From Streptomyces sp. NRRL B-24484 (GTDB lineage: Bacteria; Actinomycetota; Actinomycetes; Streptomycetales; Streptomycetaceae): a stretch of 64,000 nt of DNA. The stretch covers positions 221,065-285,064 of the forward strand of contig NZ_JOAI01000006.1 of assembly GCF_000717715.1 (NCBI RefSeq), written 5' to 3'. The position numbers and the translations under genes are program-made. The notes under the pieces were generated by a model that did not search any database, was not told the DNA's origin, and saw nothing but the letters and a program-made list of their open reading frames with translations. This document shows positions 35,224-45,118 of the stretch, in pieces. Positions within the stretch are counted from its first letter, which is position 1. Every line of letters starts with the position of its first letter.

Positions 35224-35343
35224 TGGGCGCGCTCCCACAGGCCCGGGCTGAAACATAGCCAGCGGTACGGGAGTTGCCAAGCCTCCCGGCTGCGCAATCT
35301 CTTGACATGGCTGTAACGCGTCACCATTCTTGGGAGCGCTCCC
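35224..35343. promoter_or_regulatory. Divergent cellulase promoters with two CebR-type operators
   Basis: TGGGAGCGCTCCCA at 35330-35343 is the perfect CebR (cellobiose-responsive LacI-type repressor) box known from Streptomyces; TGGGCGCGCTCCCA at 35224-35237 differs by one base. Plus-strand promoter: TTGACA (35301-35306), 17 bases, CATTCT (35324-35329), with the box immediately downstream. Minus-strand promoter: TTGGCA (35275-35280), 17 bases, TATGTT (35252-35257), with the other box downstream. Repression lifted by cello-oligosaccharides is expected; cebR itself is not in the window. Confidence 0.9.
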
Positions 35344-35417
35344 ACAGATCCGCGCACTGAAGCGAGAGCCGTGCATCGCCGCCTCGCCGTCGATCTCCCC
35401 CACCTTCAGGAGCCGTG

Positions 35418-38233
35418 ATGTCACCCCCCGCCATCTCCCGCACCACCCGTGTGTCCACGCTCGGTGTGGCGCTCGCCGTGCTCGCGGCCGGCCTCACCAC
35501 CATGGTCGCGAACCCCGCCGCGGCCGCCGTCCTGCAGTGCTCCGTCGACTACAGCACCAACGACTGGGGCTCCGGCTTCACGGCCAACGTGAAGATCAGC
35601 AACAAGGGCGCCGATGCGATCAACGGCTGGAACCTGACCTACGCCTACACCGGCAACCAGACGCTGTCCGGCACCGGCTGGAACGGCACCTGGTCGCAGT
35701 CCGGCAAGAACGTCACCGTCACCAACCCGGCCTGGGCGGCCGGCACGCCGCCCCCACGGTCGCGCTCACCAGCCCCTCGGCGGGTGCGAACTACGCCGCC
35801 GGCGCGGCGATCCCGCTGGCCGCCAGTGCCGCCGCGGCGGACGGCGCGTCGATCAGCAAGGTGGAGTTCTACGACAACACCACGCTGATCGGCACCGCCA
35901 CCACCGCGCCGTACACCTTCAGCTGGACGGGTGCCGCCTCCGGCAGCCACTCCGTCTACGCCAAGGCGTACGACAGCCTCGGCGCGACCAGCGAGTCGAC
36001 CCCGGCCGGCATCACCGTCGCCGCCGGTCCGTCGATCACCGCGGTGCCCACCACCCTGTCGGTGACCCAGGGCAAGACGGGCACCTTCGCCCTGAAGCTG
36101 TCCTCGCAGCCCAGCGGCAACGTCACCGTCACCACCACCCGCACCTCGGGCAACACCGGGCTCTCCATCAGCTCCGGTGCGACGCTCACCTTCACCCCGT
36201 CGAACTGGTCCACCGCGCAGACCGTCACCCTGGCGGCCGACGCGGGCTCCACCGGCTCGGCGAACTTCACCTCGACCGCCACCGGCTACACCGGCTCGGT
36301 GGTCACGGTGACCGAACTCGCCGCCGGGACGGGCGTCTACGACGACCGCTTCCTGCAGCTGTACAACAAGATCAAGGCACCGGCGAACGGCTATTTCTCG
36401 CCCGAGGGCATCCCCTACCACTCGGTGGAGACCCTGCTGGTCGAGGCGCCGGACCAGGGCCACGAGACCACCTCCGAGGCCTACAGCTACCTGCTGTGGC
36501 TGGAGGCGCAGTACGGCCGGGTGACGAAGGACTGGTCGAAGTTCAACGCGGCGTGGACGCTCATGGAGACGTACATGATCCCCACGCACGCCGACCAGCC
36601 GACGAACAGCTTCTACAACGCGAGCAAGCCGGCGACCTACGCCCCCGAGCACCCGCTGCCCAGCGACTACCCGTCGCAGATGGACAGTTCGGTGACCCCG
36701 GGCAACGACCCGATCGCCGCGGAGCTGAAGTCCGCCTACGGCACCGACGACATCTACGGCATGCACTGGCTGCAGGACGTGGACAACGTGTACGGCTACG
36801 GCAACTCGCCCGGCAAGTGCGAGGCCGGCCCGACCGACACCGGACCGTCCTACATCAACACCTACCAGCGCGGCCCGCAGGAGTCGGTCTGGGAGACGAT
36901 CCCGCAGCCCACCTGCGACAAGTTCGCCTACGGCGGCAAGAACGGCTACCTGGACCTGTTCATCAAGGACACGTCCTACGCCAAGCAGTGGAAGTTCACC
37001 GACGCCCCGGACGCCGACGCCCGCGCCATCCAGGCCGCCTACTGGGCGGACACCTGGGCCAAGGCCCAGGGCAACGGCTCGCAGGTCGCGACCGCCGTGG
37101 CCAAGGCCGGCAAGATGGGCGACTACCTGCGCTACTCGTTCTTCGACAAGTACTTCAAGAAGATCGGGAACTGCGTCGGCCCGACCGTGTGCGCGGCCGG
37201 CTCCGGCAAGACCAGCGAGCACTACCTGCTGTCCTGGTACTACGCCTGGGGCGGCGCCACCGACAGCAGCGCCGGCTGGGCCTGGCGCATCGGCGACAGC
37301 GCCGCGCACGGCGGCTACCAGAACCCGATGGCCGCGTACGCCCTGGTGAACAACACCGCCATGGCGCCCAAGTCGGCCACCGGCAAGACCGACTGGACGA
37401 CCAGCCTGGGCCGCCAGGTCGAGTTCCTGCAGTGGCTGCAGTCCAGCGAGGGCGCCATCGCGGGCGGTGCCACCAACAGCTGGGACGGCGCCTACGCCAC
37501 CCCGCCGTCCGGCACCCCGACCTTCTACGGGATGTACTACGACGAGGCGCCGGTCTACCACGACCCGCCGTCCAACCAGTGGTTCGGCTTCCAGGCCTGG
37601 GGCGTGGAGCGGCTCGCCGAGTACTACTACGCGAGCGGCGACACCAAGGCCAAGGCCGTGCTCGACAAGTGGGTCACCTGGGCGCTGGCGAACACCACCT
37701 TCAACAGCGACGGCAGCTTCAAGATCCCGTCCACGCTGGCCTGGACGGGCAAGCCGGACACCTGGAACGCGAGCGCGCCGGGCAGCAACGCCTCGCTGCA
37801 CGTGACCGTCGTCGACCAGACCAGTGACGTCGGCGTGGCGGGCTCGTACGCCAAGCTGCTGTCCTACTACGCGGCGAAGTCCGGCAACGCCGCGGCGAAG
37901 ACCGCCGCGCAGAAGCTGCTGGACGGGATGTGGGCCAACAACCAGGACGCGCTGGGCATCTCCGTCCCGGAGACCCGCACGGACTACAGCCGGTTCAAGG
38001 ACTCGGTCTCCGTCCCGTCCGGCTGGACGGGCACCATGCCCAACGGCGACCCGATCAACTCGGCGTCCACCTTCCTCTCGATCCGCTCCTTCTACAAGAA
38101 CGACCCGGCCTTCGCCAAGGTCCAGTCCTACCTGGACGGCGGCGCCGCGCCGACCTTCACGTACCACCGCTTCTGGGCGCAGGCGGACATCGCGACCGCC
38201 CTCGCGACCTACGGGGAGCTCTTCAACTCCTGA
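35418..38233 (+). pseudogene. Secreted GH48 cellobiohydrolase with CBM2 start and Ig-like domain, frameshifted as given
   Basis: From ATG 35418 (AGGAG upstream) the frame gives a signal peptide and an intact first two thirds of CBM2 (QCSVDYSTNDWGSGF to NPAWAAG), then leaves the family frame at 35745. In a second frame the protein resumes with an Ig-like domain (APTVALTSPSAGANYAAG...), a beta-rich segment (about 36028-36325), and a full GH48 catalytic domain from GVYDDRFLQLYNKIKAP to the stop at 38233. That domain includes the ETTSEAYSYLLWLEAQYG acid motif. About 35 CBM2 residues are missing at the join. GH48 is a processive reducing-end cellulase that works with GH5/GH6/GH9 enzymes. Disruption is the mirror of the GH5 case. 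Confidence 0.87.
35698..35745 (+). repeat. 48-bp inverted repeat, right copy (inside GH48 gene CBM2)
   Basis: Identical in reverse orientation to 34980-35027. Here the copy is in family frame with its N-terminal (signal/CBM2) side and out of frame with the Ig-like/GH48 side. The GH48-side phase across this repeat equals the phase used by the other gene's N-terminus across the left copy. Confidence 0.95.
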
Positions 38234-38282
38234 CGGCGGCACGGGGTTCGACCCCGGCGCGACCTGACGGACAAACAGGACA

Positions 38283-38316
38283 GGTGCCCGGCCCGACTGA
38301 CAGCGGGTCGGGCACC
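38283..38316 (+). terminator. Hairpin terminator after GH48
   Basis: GGTGCCCGGCCCG pairs with CGGGTCGGGCACC (one G-T pair) around the loop ACTGACAG, 50 bases past the GH48 stop, followed by GCTGTTGTG. Confidence 0.8.
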
Positions 38317-38441
38317 GCTGTTGTGCGCATTTCGTGTCGGTGGTCTTGCGGATCACCGCGCGCGTTCAATAGCGTCCGGTCCACCTCACGTGCCACCGCC
38401 ACCAGCGGGGCACACTTCGAGACTCCGGAGGGTCAACCCCT

Positions 38442-39925
<1,484 letters not shown>

Positions 39926-39929
<4 letters not shown>

Positions 39930-39951
39930 CGTCCGTGACGTCGGTGACGTC
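39926..39951 (+). repeat. Three 9-bp direct repeats GTGACGTC(C/G)
   Basis: Copies at 39926-39933, 39935-39942 and 39944-39951 begin within the protease stop codon. Each contains the palindrome GACGTC. Likely slippage; a protein-binding role is not excluded. Confidence 0.7.
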
Positions 39952-39985
39952 CCGGGCTTCCGCCGGCTGAACGACGGACGAACTC

Positions 39986-40025
39986 CCCTGCCCCGCCCGA
40001 GTATCCGTACTCAGGCGGGGCAGGG
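39986..40025. terminator. Hairpin terminator after the subtilase gene
   Basis: CCCTGCCCCGCC and GGCGGGGCAGGG form the main stem, with an upper stem GAGTA/TACTC, one unpaired base per side and loop TCCG-like. It lies about 57 bases past the protease stop. Confidence 0.78.
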
Positions 40026-40077
40026 CCGTGTTCGGCGACCCTCGGTACGGGGGCCGACGGGACGGGGGGTGGTCGGA

Positions 40078-40431
40078 ATGACCGGGACGGCCGGGACGGA
40101 CGGACGGCGCAGGGCCGGCGCGGTGCTGGTGCTCGCGGGCAGCCTGCTGGTCGCGGTGCCGGGGCTGGTGCTGCTGGCGGTCGGCGTCTGCGTCGGGGTG
40201 GGCGGGACGGCCGCGGCCGGGGCGGGCGACTGGCTGCGGGCCGGACTGCTCGTGCTCGGCGGCCCGCTCGCCGGCCTGGCCGGGGCGGCACTCCTGCTGT
40301 GGACACCGCGGGTACGCCGGCTGGACGCCCTGGAGCGGGCCGCACTGGTGGCCTTCTGCCTCTTCTGCGGCACCCTCACCGAGGGCCTCCTCCTCGCCGC
40401 CGGCGCCGCACCGGTCCCACCCTTGTATTGA
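40078..40431 (+). CDS. Small hypothetical membrane protein
   Basis: A 117-residue frame from ATG 40078, with a GGGGGG run eight bases upstream (GTG 40069 is an alternative). Three hydrophobic stretches (about residues 12-38, 50-72 and 86-106) are separated by Arg-rich turns that obey the positive-inside rule. No family is recognised. The antisense frame over the same bases is Arg/Pro-rich and not protein-like, which supports this strand. Confidence 0.55.
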   Translation: MTGTAGTDGRRRAGAVLVLAGSLLVAVPGLVLLAVGVCVGVGGTAAAGAGDWLRAGLLVLGGPLAGLAGAALLLWTPRVRRLDALERAALVAFCLFCGTLTEGLLLAAGAAPVPPLY

Positions 40432-40442
40432 GAGTGAGCCAA

Positions 40443-40465
40443 CAGGGGCACGGAGAACTGCGCAG
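40443..40465 (+). repeat. Single arm of the streptomycete intergenic repeat
   Basis: CAGGGGCACGGAGAACTGCG followed by CAG matches the 33608 repeat arm and the family core. It lies between the convergent stops of the small membrane protein and the HipA-like gene. No facing arm was found here. Confidence 0.6.
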
Positions 40466-40541
40466 ATGTGGTGCACCGCCCAGGGGCGTGGTGCCACCTG
40501 AGGTCGCGCCCCGGAGGTGGTGCCCCCGTCGGATGATCGGG

Positions 40542-41435
40542 TCAGCCGATGTGGCGGGTCCAGTCGGATTCGACCTGGGCGAGGCCGTGGCGGTTGGGGA
40601 CCTGCTTGAGCCAGGCGGGGCGGGCGGCCATGGTGGCTGCGGCGCGGCGCTCCTCGGCGGCCCGCAGCTCCTCGGGCGAGGCGAACTCGGTCGGCAGCCA
40701 GGCCGCGGACCCTGCCGCCCGCTCGGCGAGGTGCGCCACGTACGCGTCGCGGACGGCCTGCGGCGAGTCGAAGCCGGGTTCGTCGGCCAGCCAGGGCTCG
40801 GGCACCAGGTCGACCACCTCGCGCAGCAGCTCCCCGGTGACCCGCGGAGCGAACTCCTCGTCGGCCGCGGCCACCGCCGGCCGGAACGCACCCAGCGCAT
40901 GCGCACTCATCGGGTACGGCTTGAGCACCGAGGCTGCCGCACCGGACCACCGGTGATGGAAGATCAGCCCGGCGCCGTTGTCGATCAGCCAGAGCCGCCG
41001 GTGCCAGACCATCAGGTTGGGGTTGTGCACGGTGCGGTCGACGTTGCCGGTGAGGGCGTCCAGCCAGACGATCCGGCCGGCCTCCAGCGGGTCGACGGGC
41101 AGGGCGCCGGGGGTGAAGTCACGGGCGCCCGGCAGCAGGTCCATGCCGAGGTTGAGCCCGGCGCTGCCCCGCAGGATGTCCTGGATCTCGGTGTCCGGTT
41201 CGTGGGCGGCGACCGCGGGGTCGAAGTCGACCAGGACGAGCGGCGGCACCCGCAGCCCCAGCCGGCGGGCCAGCTCGCCCACGATCACCTCGGCGACCAG
41301 GGCCTTCGCGCCCTGCGCCGCGCCGGTGAACTTGACCACGTAGGTGCCCAGGTCGTCCGTCTCGACCACGCCGGGCACCGAGCCGCCGGCGCGCAGCGGA
41401 TCGAGGTAGCGGAGGGCGGTCACCTGATCGAGCAC
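40542..41435 (-). CDS. HipA-like kinase-domain protein
   Basis: A 297-residue protein starting at GTG 41435. It contains a glycine-poor nucleotide-binding start (TYVVKFTGAAQGAKALVAE with a possible ATP-binding Lys), then GRIVWLDALTGNVDRTVHNPNLM and LWLIDNGAGLIFHH. These correspond to the catalytic-loop Asp/Asn and metal-binding DNG of HipA-fold kinases. No HipB-type partner is adjacent, so it is not an obvious toxin-antitoxin pair. It probably starts leaderless, with a -10 seven bases before the GTG. Substrate unknown. Confidence 0.82.
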   Translation of the reverse strand: MLDQVTALRYLDPLRAGGSVPGVVETDDLGTYVVKFTGAAQGAKALVAEVIVGELARRLGLRVPPLVLVDFDPAVAAHEPDTEIQDILRGSAGLNLGMDLLPGARDFTPGALPVDPLEAGRIVWLDALTGNVDRTVHNPNLMVWHRRLWLIDNGAGLIFHHRWSGAAASVLKPYPMSAHALGAFRPAVAAADEEFAPRVTGELLREVVDLVPEPWLADEPGFDSPQAVRDAYVAHLAERAAGSAAWLPTEFASPEELRAAEERRAAATMAARPAWLKQVPNRHGLAQVESDWTRHIG

Positions 41436-41442
41436 ACCGGCA

Positions 41443-41448
41443 AGCCTA
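41443..41448 (-). promoter_or_regulatory. -10 element for a probably leaderless HipA-like transcript
   Basis: On the minus strand TAGGCT ends seven bases before GTG 41435 and no ribosome-binding site is present between. This spacing puts transcription start at or next to the start codon, as in many actinobacterial leaderless genes. Confidence 0.55.
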
Positions 41449-41561
41449 ACCCGGGCCCCGGGGTGAGTCGCGGGTCCGGCGGGGCCGGTGTGGTTGGCTT
41501 GGGCGCGTTCGGCCGGCGCCCCCCGAGCGGCGGCGGCGAAGTCCAGTGAAGGAGAGCCCCC

Positions 41562-41999
41562 ATGGGCAAGGTCCAGGCCACCACCGAGCGGGTCTACCAG
41601 GCGTCCCCGCAGCGGGTGTACGAGGCGCTCGCCGACTACGCCACCGTCCGGCCGCGGCTGCTGCCCGAGCAGTACAGCGAGTACGAGGTCCGCGCGGGCG
41701 GCACCGGCGCCGGCACCCAGGTGCACTGGCGGCTGCAGGCCACCGAGAAGCGGGTCCGCGACTGCCTGTTCACGGTGACGGAGCCGCGCCCGCTGACCCT
41801 GGTGGAGACGGACGCCAACTCCAGCATGGTGATCACCTGGACGGTCACCCCGGCCGGTGAGGGCGCCAAGGTCCTGGTCGACGCCTCCTGGCAGGGCGCG
41901 CCCGGCATCGGCGGCTTCTTCGAGCGCACCTTCGCCCCCAAGGGTTTGAACCGGATCCACGGCGCGGTTCTCGACCGGCTCTCCACCGAGGTCGAGTAG
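41562..41999 (+). CDS. SRPBCC-family (START-like) protein
   Basis: A 145-residue protein starting at ATG 41562 with GAAGGAGA upstream. The helix-grip pattern is visible: VYQASPQRVYEALADYATV, a run of amphipathic strands with VHWRLQATEKRVRDCLFTVTE, and the long C-terminal helix GFFERTFAPKGLNRIHGAVLDRL. Such proteins bind hydrophobic ligands in a cavity. Ligand and partners are not evident. It is divergent from the HipA-like gene. Confidence 0.88.
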   Translation: MGKVQATTERVYQASPQRVYEALADYATVRPRLLPEQYSEYEVRAGGTGAGTQVHWRLQATEKRVRDCLFTVTEPRPLTLVETDANSSMVITWTVTPAGEGAKVLVDASWQGAPGIGGFFERTFAPKGLNRIHGAVLDRLSTEVE

Positions 42000-42169
42000 C
42001 CGTCGAGCAGCCGCCCGGCGGCCGTCCGCCGGTCGGTCGCCGGTCGGTCGCGCAGCCGTACGGCCCTGCGCACACCCGTGCGGACGGCCCGCGCCGTACG
42101 GGTGGTGCACCTCCCCGGGACGGGTGATCCCGGGGCTTTCCGGCTTCGGCCCAACCTAGGCTCGCGGCC

Positions 42170-43348
42170 GTGTATCTGACGATCCTTCATGCCGCGCAGC
42201 CGGTCGACGGCGGGGTGGCCCGGGTGGTGGTGGACCTCGTCCGCGGTCAGCGCGCGGCGGGCCACCGGGTGCTGCTCGCCTGTCCGCCCGGCGGGCGGCT
42301 CGGTACGGAGGCGGCCGCGGCCGGCGCCGAACTGCTCGACTGGCCGGCCGGGCGGGCGCCGGGCCCCGCCACCGCGGGGGAGGTGCGGCGGCTGCGCCGG
42401 ATCGTGCGCGCCGCCGAACCGGACGTGCTCCACCTGCACAGTGCCAAGGCCGGACTGGCCGGCCGGCTGGCGGTGCGCGGGTCCGTCCCCACGGTCTTCC
42501 AGCCGCACGCCTGGTCCTTCGCCGCCGTCGAGGGCGCGGTGGCCCGGGCCACCCTGCGCTGGGAGCGGTACGCCGCCCGCTGGGCGCACGCGCTGCTGTG
42601 CGTCAGCGAGCAGGAGCGGGCCGACGGCGCCGCGGCGGGGATCGCGGCCGCCTGGCGGGTGGTGCCGAACGGGGTCGACCTGGAGCACCACGGGCCCGCC
42701 GGCGCCGCCGACCGGCGGGCCGCCCGCGCCGCGCTCGGCCTGGCCGGCGCCGGCCTGGACCCGGACGCCCCGCTCGCCGTCTGCCTGGGCCGGCTCTGCC
42801 GCCAGAAGGGCCAGGACGTCCTGCTGGACGCCTGGCCACGGGTGGCCGGGGCGGTGCCCGGCGCCGGTCTGGCCCTGGTCGGCGGTGGGCCGGACGAGGC
42901 CGCCCTGGCCGAGCGGGTCCGGGCGCTGCCCGGGCCGCGCCGGGTGCTGATGGCCGGCGGGGTGGGCGATCCGCGGCCGTGGCTGGCCGCCGCGGACCTG
43001 GTGGTGCTGCCGTCCCGCTGGGAGGGCATGGCGCTCGCCCCCCTGGAGGCGATGGCCGCCGCCCGCCCGGTGCTGCTGACCGACGTGCCCGGGGCCCGCG
43101 AGTGCCTGCCGCCCGGGGGTGCCGCGCCGCCGGTGCCGCCCGGGGACGCGGCCGCGCTGGCCGAACGCCTGGTCGAGGAGCTGGCCGATCCGGACGCCTG
43201 TGCGCGCCGCGGCGGCCTGGCGAGGGCGCACGTGGCGGACCGGCACGACGTCCGCCGCACGGTCGAGCAGGTGGAGGCGGTGTACCGCGCCGTGCTGCCC
43301 GGGCGTCCGCCCGGTCGCCCCGATTCCCGTGTCCCCCACGGATTCTGA
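42170..43348 (+). CDS. Glycosyltransferase family 4
   Basis: A 392-residue GT-B enzyme starting at GTG 42170 (MYLTILHAAQPVDGGVARVV). The acceptor-side Rossmann fold has HLHSAKAGLAGRLAVR and PHAWSFAAVEG. The nucleotide-sugar side has VPNGVDLEHH, AVCLGRLCRQKGQDVLLDAW, ALVGGGPDE, and the EX7E motif in SRWEGMALAPLEAMAAARPV. It is the first gene of the exopolysaccharide cluster and probably extends the lipid-linked oligosaccharide. The sugar is unknown. Confidence 0.9.
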   Translation: MYLTILHAAQPVDGGVARVVVDLVRGQRAAGHRVLLACPPGGRLGTEAAAAGAELLDWPAGRAPGPATAGEVRRLRRIVRAAEPDVLHLHSAKAGLAGRLAVRGSVPTVFQPHAWSFAAVEGAVARATLRWERYAARWAHALLCVSEQERADGAAAGIAAAWRVVPNGVDLEHHGPAGAADRRAARAALGLAGAGLDPDAPLAVCLGRLCRQKGQDVLLDAWPRVAGAVPGAGLALVGGGPDEAALAERVRALPGPRRVLMAGGVGDPRPWLAAADLVVLPSRWEGMALAPLEAMAAARPVLLTDVPGARECLPPGGAAPPVPPGDAAALAERLVEELADPDACARRGGLARAHVADRHDVRRTVEQVEAVYRAVLPGRPPGRPDSRVPHGF

Positions 43349-43632
43349 TCGTTTATCCGACCGTGGGAGCCCCCGCGGGCCGCTGCCCAGTCCGCAGCCG
43401 CCGCCGGGTCGGGGGCGCCGCGTACGAGTCGTCCGACAGTCCGACCAATGAGCAGGTGGCATGACACGGCACGTCAACTCGCCGCAGTGACAACGGCGAT
43501 CGCTATTGTCTGATTTTGCCTGATTCGCACCTGTTCGGAGGGTCCACTTCGTCGTGCCCGGCACCGGGCACGGTTCGGGCCGGTCGGCCGCCCCCGCGAC
43601 CGCGGGTACACCACAGGGGAGTTCGCGCACCG

Positions 43633-45117
43633 ATGACCATTGACCACGAGAGCGTGCCGCGGCCGGGGGGCCCGCTGTCGGCCCGGCGGCGGCTCGGCAC
43701 CGAGCTGCTGGAGCGGCCCGCCGCAGGTCCCCGGGCGCGTCCGGCACCTCAGGTCGGCCGCCACCGCCGGCCGCTGCGCTCTCGGGTCGCCCTCCCGGCC
43801 GGACTCCTCGGCTGCGACGTCCTCGCCCTCGCCGCCGCCGCGGCCCTGACCGCCCCCGGCCCGCCGCCGCTGGCCGCCGCGCTGCTCGGCCTGCTCCTGC
43901 CGCTGAACCTGGCCGGCGGCCTCTACCGCAGCCGGCTCACCGTCTCCGCGCTCGACGACCTCCCCGCCCTCGCCGGCCGCGCCGCCGTCTCCACCGCCTT
44001 CGCGGTCACCCTGGCCGCCTGCCTCGGCCGGTTCGTCCCCGGCCCGGCGGCGCTGTTCAGGTTCGCCGGCCTGCTCACCGCCTTCACCCTGCTCGCCTGC
44101 CTGGGCCGGGCCGCCGCCTACGCCCTGCTGCGCCGCGCCCGCCGCCGGCGCCCCAGCCCGACCCTGGTGCTCGGCGCCGGCCAGCTCGGCCAGCGGATCG
44201 CCGCCGTCCTGCTCGACCACCGCGAGTACGGGCTGCGGCCGGTCGGCTACCTGGACTCCCAGCCCGTCCTGCTCGCCCCGGACGCCCCGCTGCGGCTGCT
44301 CGGCGGCCACGACGCCCTGGAGAGCCAGATCCGCCGCAAGCGGATCCACCACGTGATCGCCACCGAGGGCGCCGCCGACGACGCGGCCACCGCCAGCGCC
44401 CTGCGCACCGCCGCCCGGCTCGGCTGCCGGGTCTGGGTGGTGCCGCAGCTGCGCGAGTACGCGGCCCTCGGACGGCGCGGCACCGACCAGCTGTGGGGCT
44501 TCCCCTGCCTGCCGCTGGAGCGGCCAGCCGTCCGCCGCCCCGGCTGGGTCGCCAAGCGCGCCCTGGACATCGCCGCCGCCGGGTTCGGCCTGCTGCTGCT
44601 CTCACCGGTGCTGGCCGCCTGCGCGCTCGCCGTCCGCTGCGACACCGGCCCCGGGGTGCTCTTCCGCCAGCAGCGCACCGGCCTGGACGGCCAGGTCTTC
44701 ACCCTGCTGAAGTTCCGCACCCTGCGCCCCAGCAACGAGCACGAGTCGGCCACCCGCTGGAACATCTCCCAGGACCACCGGATGGGTGCCGTCGGCCGGC
44801 TGCTGCGCCGCACCTCGCTGGACGAGCTGCCGCAGCTGTGGAACGTCGTCCGCGGCGACATGAGCCTGGTCGGCCCCCGCCCCGAACGCCCCTACTTCGT
44901 GATGCGCTTCGGCCAGGCCTACCCCGAGTACCAGGACCGGCACCGCGTCCCGGCCGGCCTCACCGGCCTCTCCCAGGTCAACGGCCTGCGCGGGGACACC
45001 TCCATCGAGGACCGGGCCCGGTTCGACAACCGCTACATCGAGAGCTGGAGCCTCTGGCAGGACGCCAAGATCCTGCTCCGCACCGCCGTGCTGATGCTCC
45101 ACCCGGACGGGAGCTGA
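43633..45117 (+). CDS. Exopolysaccharide polyprenyl glycosylphosphotransferase (priming enzyme)
   Basis: A 494-residue protein starting at ATG 43633. Four membrane helices (about 55-160) lead to a Rossmann-like domain (PTLVLGAGQLGQRIAAVLLD), then one helix and the bacterial sugar transferase domain: KRALDIAAAGFGLLLLSPVL, GPGVLFRQQRTGLDGQVFTL, RTSLDELPQLWNVVRGDMSLVGPRP. It transfers a sugar-1-phosphate to undecaprenyl phosphate and so starts repeat-unit synthesis at the inner face of the membrane. A 284-base leader separates it from the GT4 gene; genes from here to 51904 are tightly packed. Confidence 0.94.
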   Translation: MTIDHESVPRPGGPLSARRRLGTELLERPAAGPRARPAPQVGRHRRPLRSRVALPAGLLGCDVLALAAAAALTAPGPPPLAAALLGLLLPLNLAGGLYRSRLTVSALDDLPALAGRAAVSTAFAVTLAACLGRFVPGPAALFRFAGLLTAFTLLACLGRAAAYALLRRARRRRPSPTLVLGAGQLGQRIAAVLLDHREYGLRPVGYLDSQPVLLAPDAPLRLLGGHDALESQIRRKRIHHVIATEGAADDAATASALRTAARLGCRVWVVPQLREYAALGRRGTDQLWGFPCLPLERPAVRRPGWVAKRALDIAAAGFGLLLLSPVLAACALAVRCDTGPGVLFRQQRTGLDGQVFTLLKFRTLRPSNEHESATRWNISQDHRMGAVGRLLRRTSLDELPQLWNVVRGDMSLVGPRPERPYFVMRFGQAYPEYQDRHRVPAGLTGLSQVNGLRGDTSIEDRARFDNRYIESWSLWQDAKILLRTAVLMLHPDGS

Positions 45118-45118
45118 C

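Noticed and set aside
33739..38233. Programmed frameshifting as the reason for the broken cellulase frames
   Set aside because: About 35 CBM2 residues are missing at each junction, so a ribosomal slip could not restore the domain; inversion or assembly error fits better.
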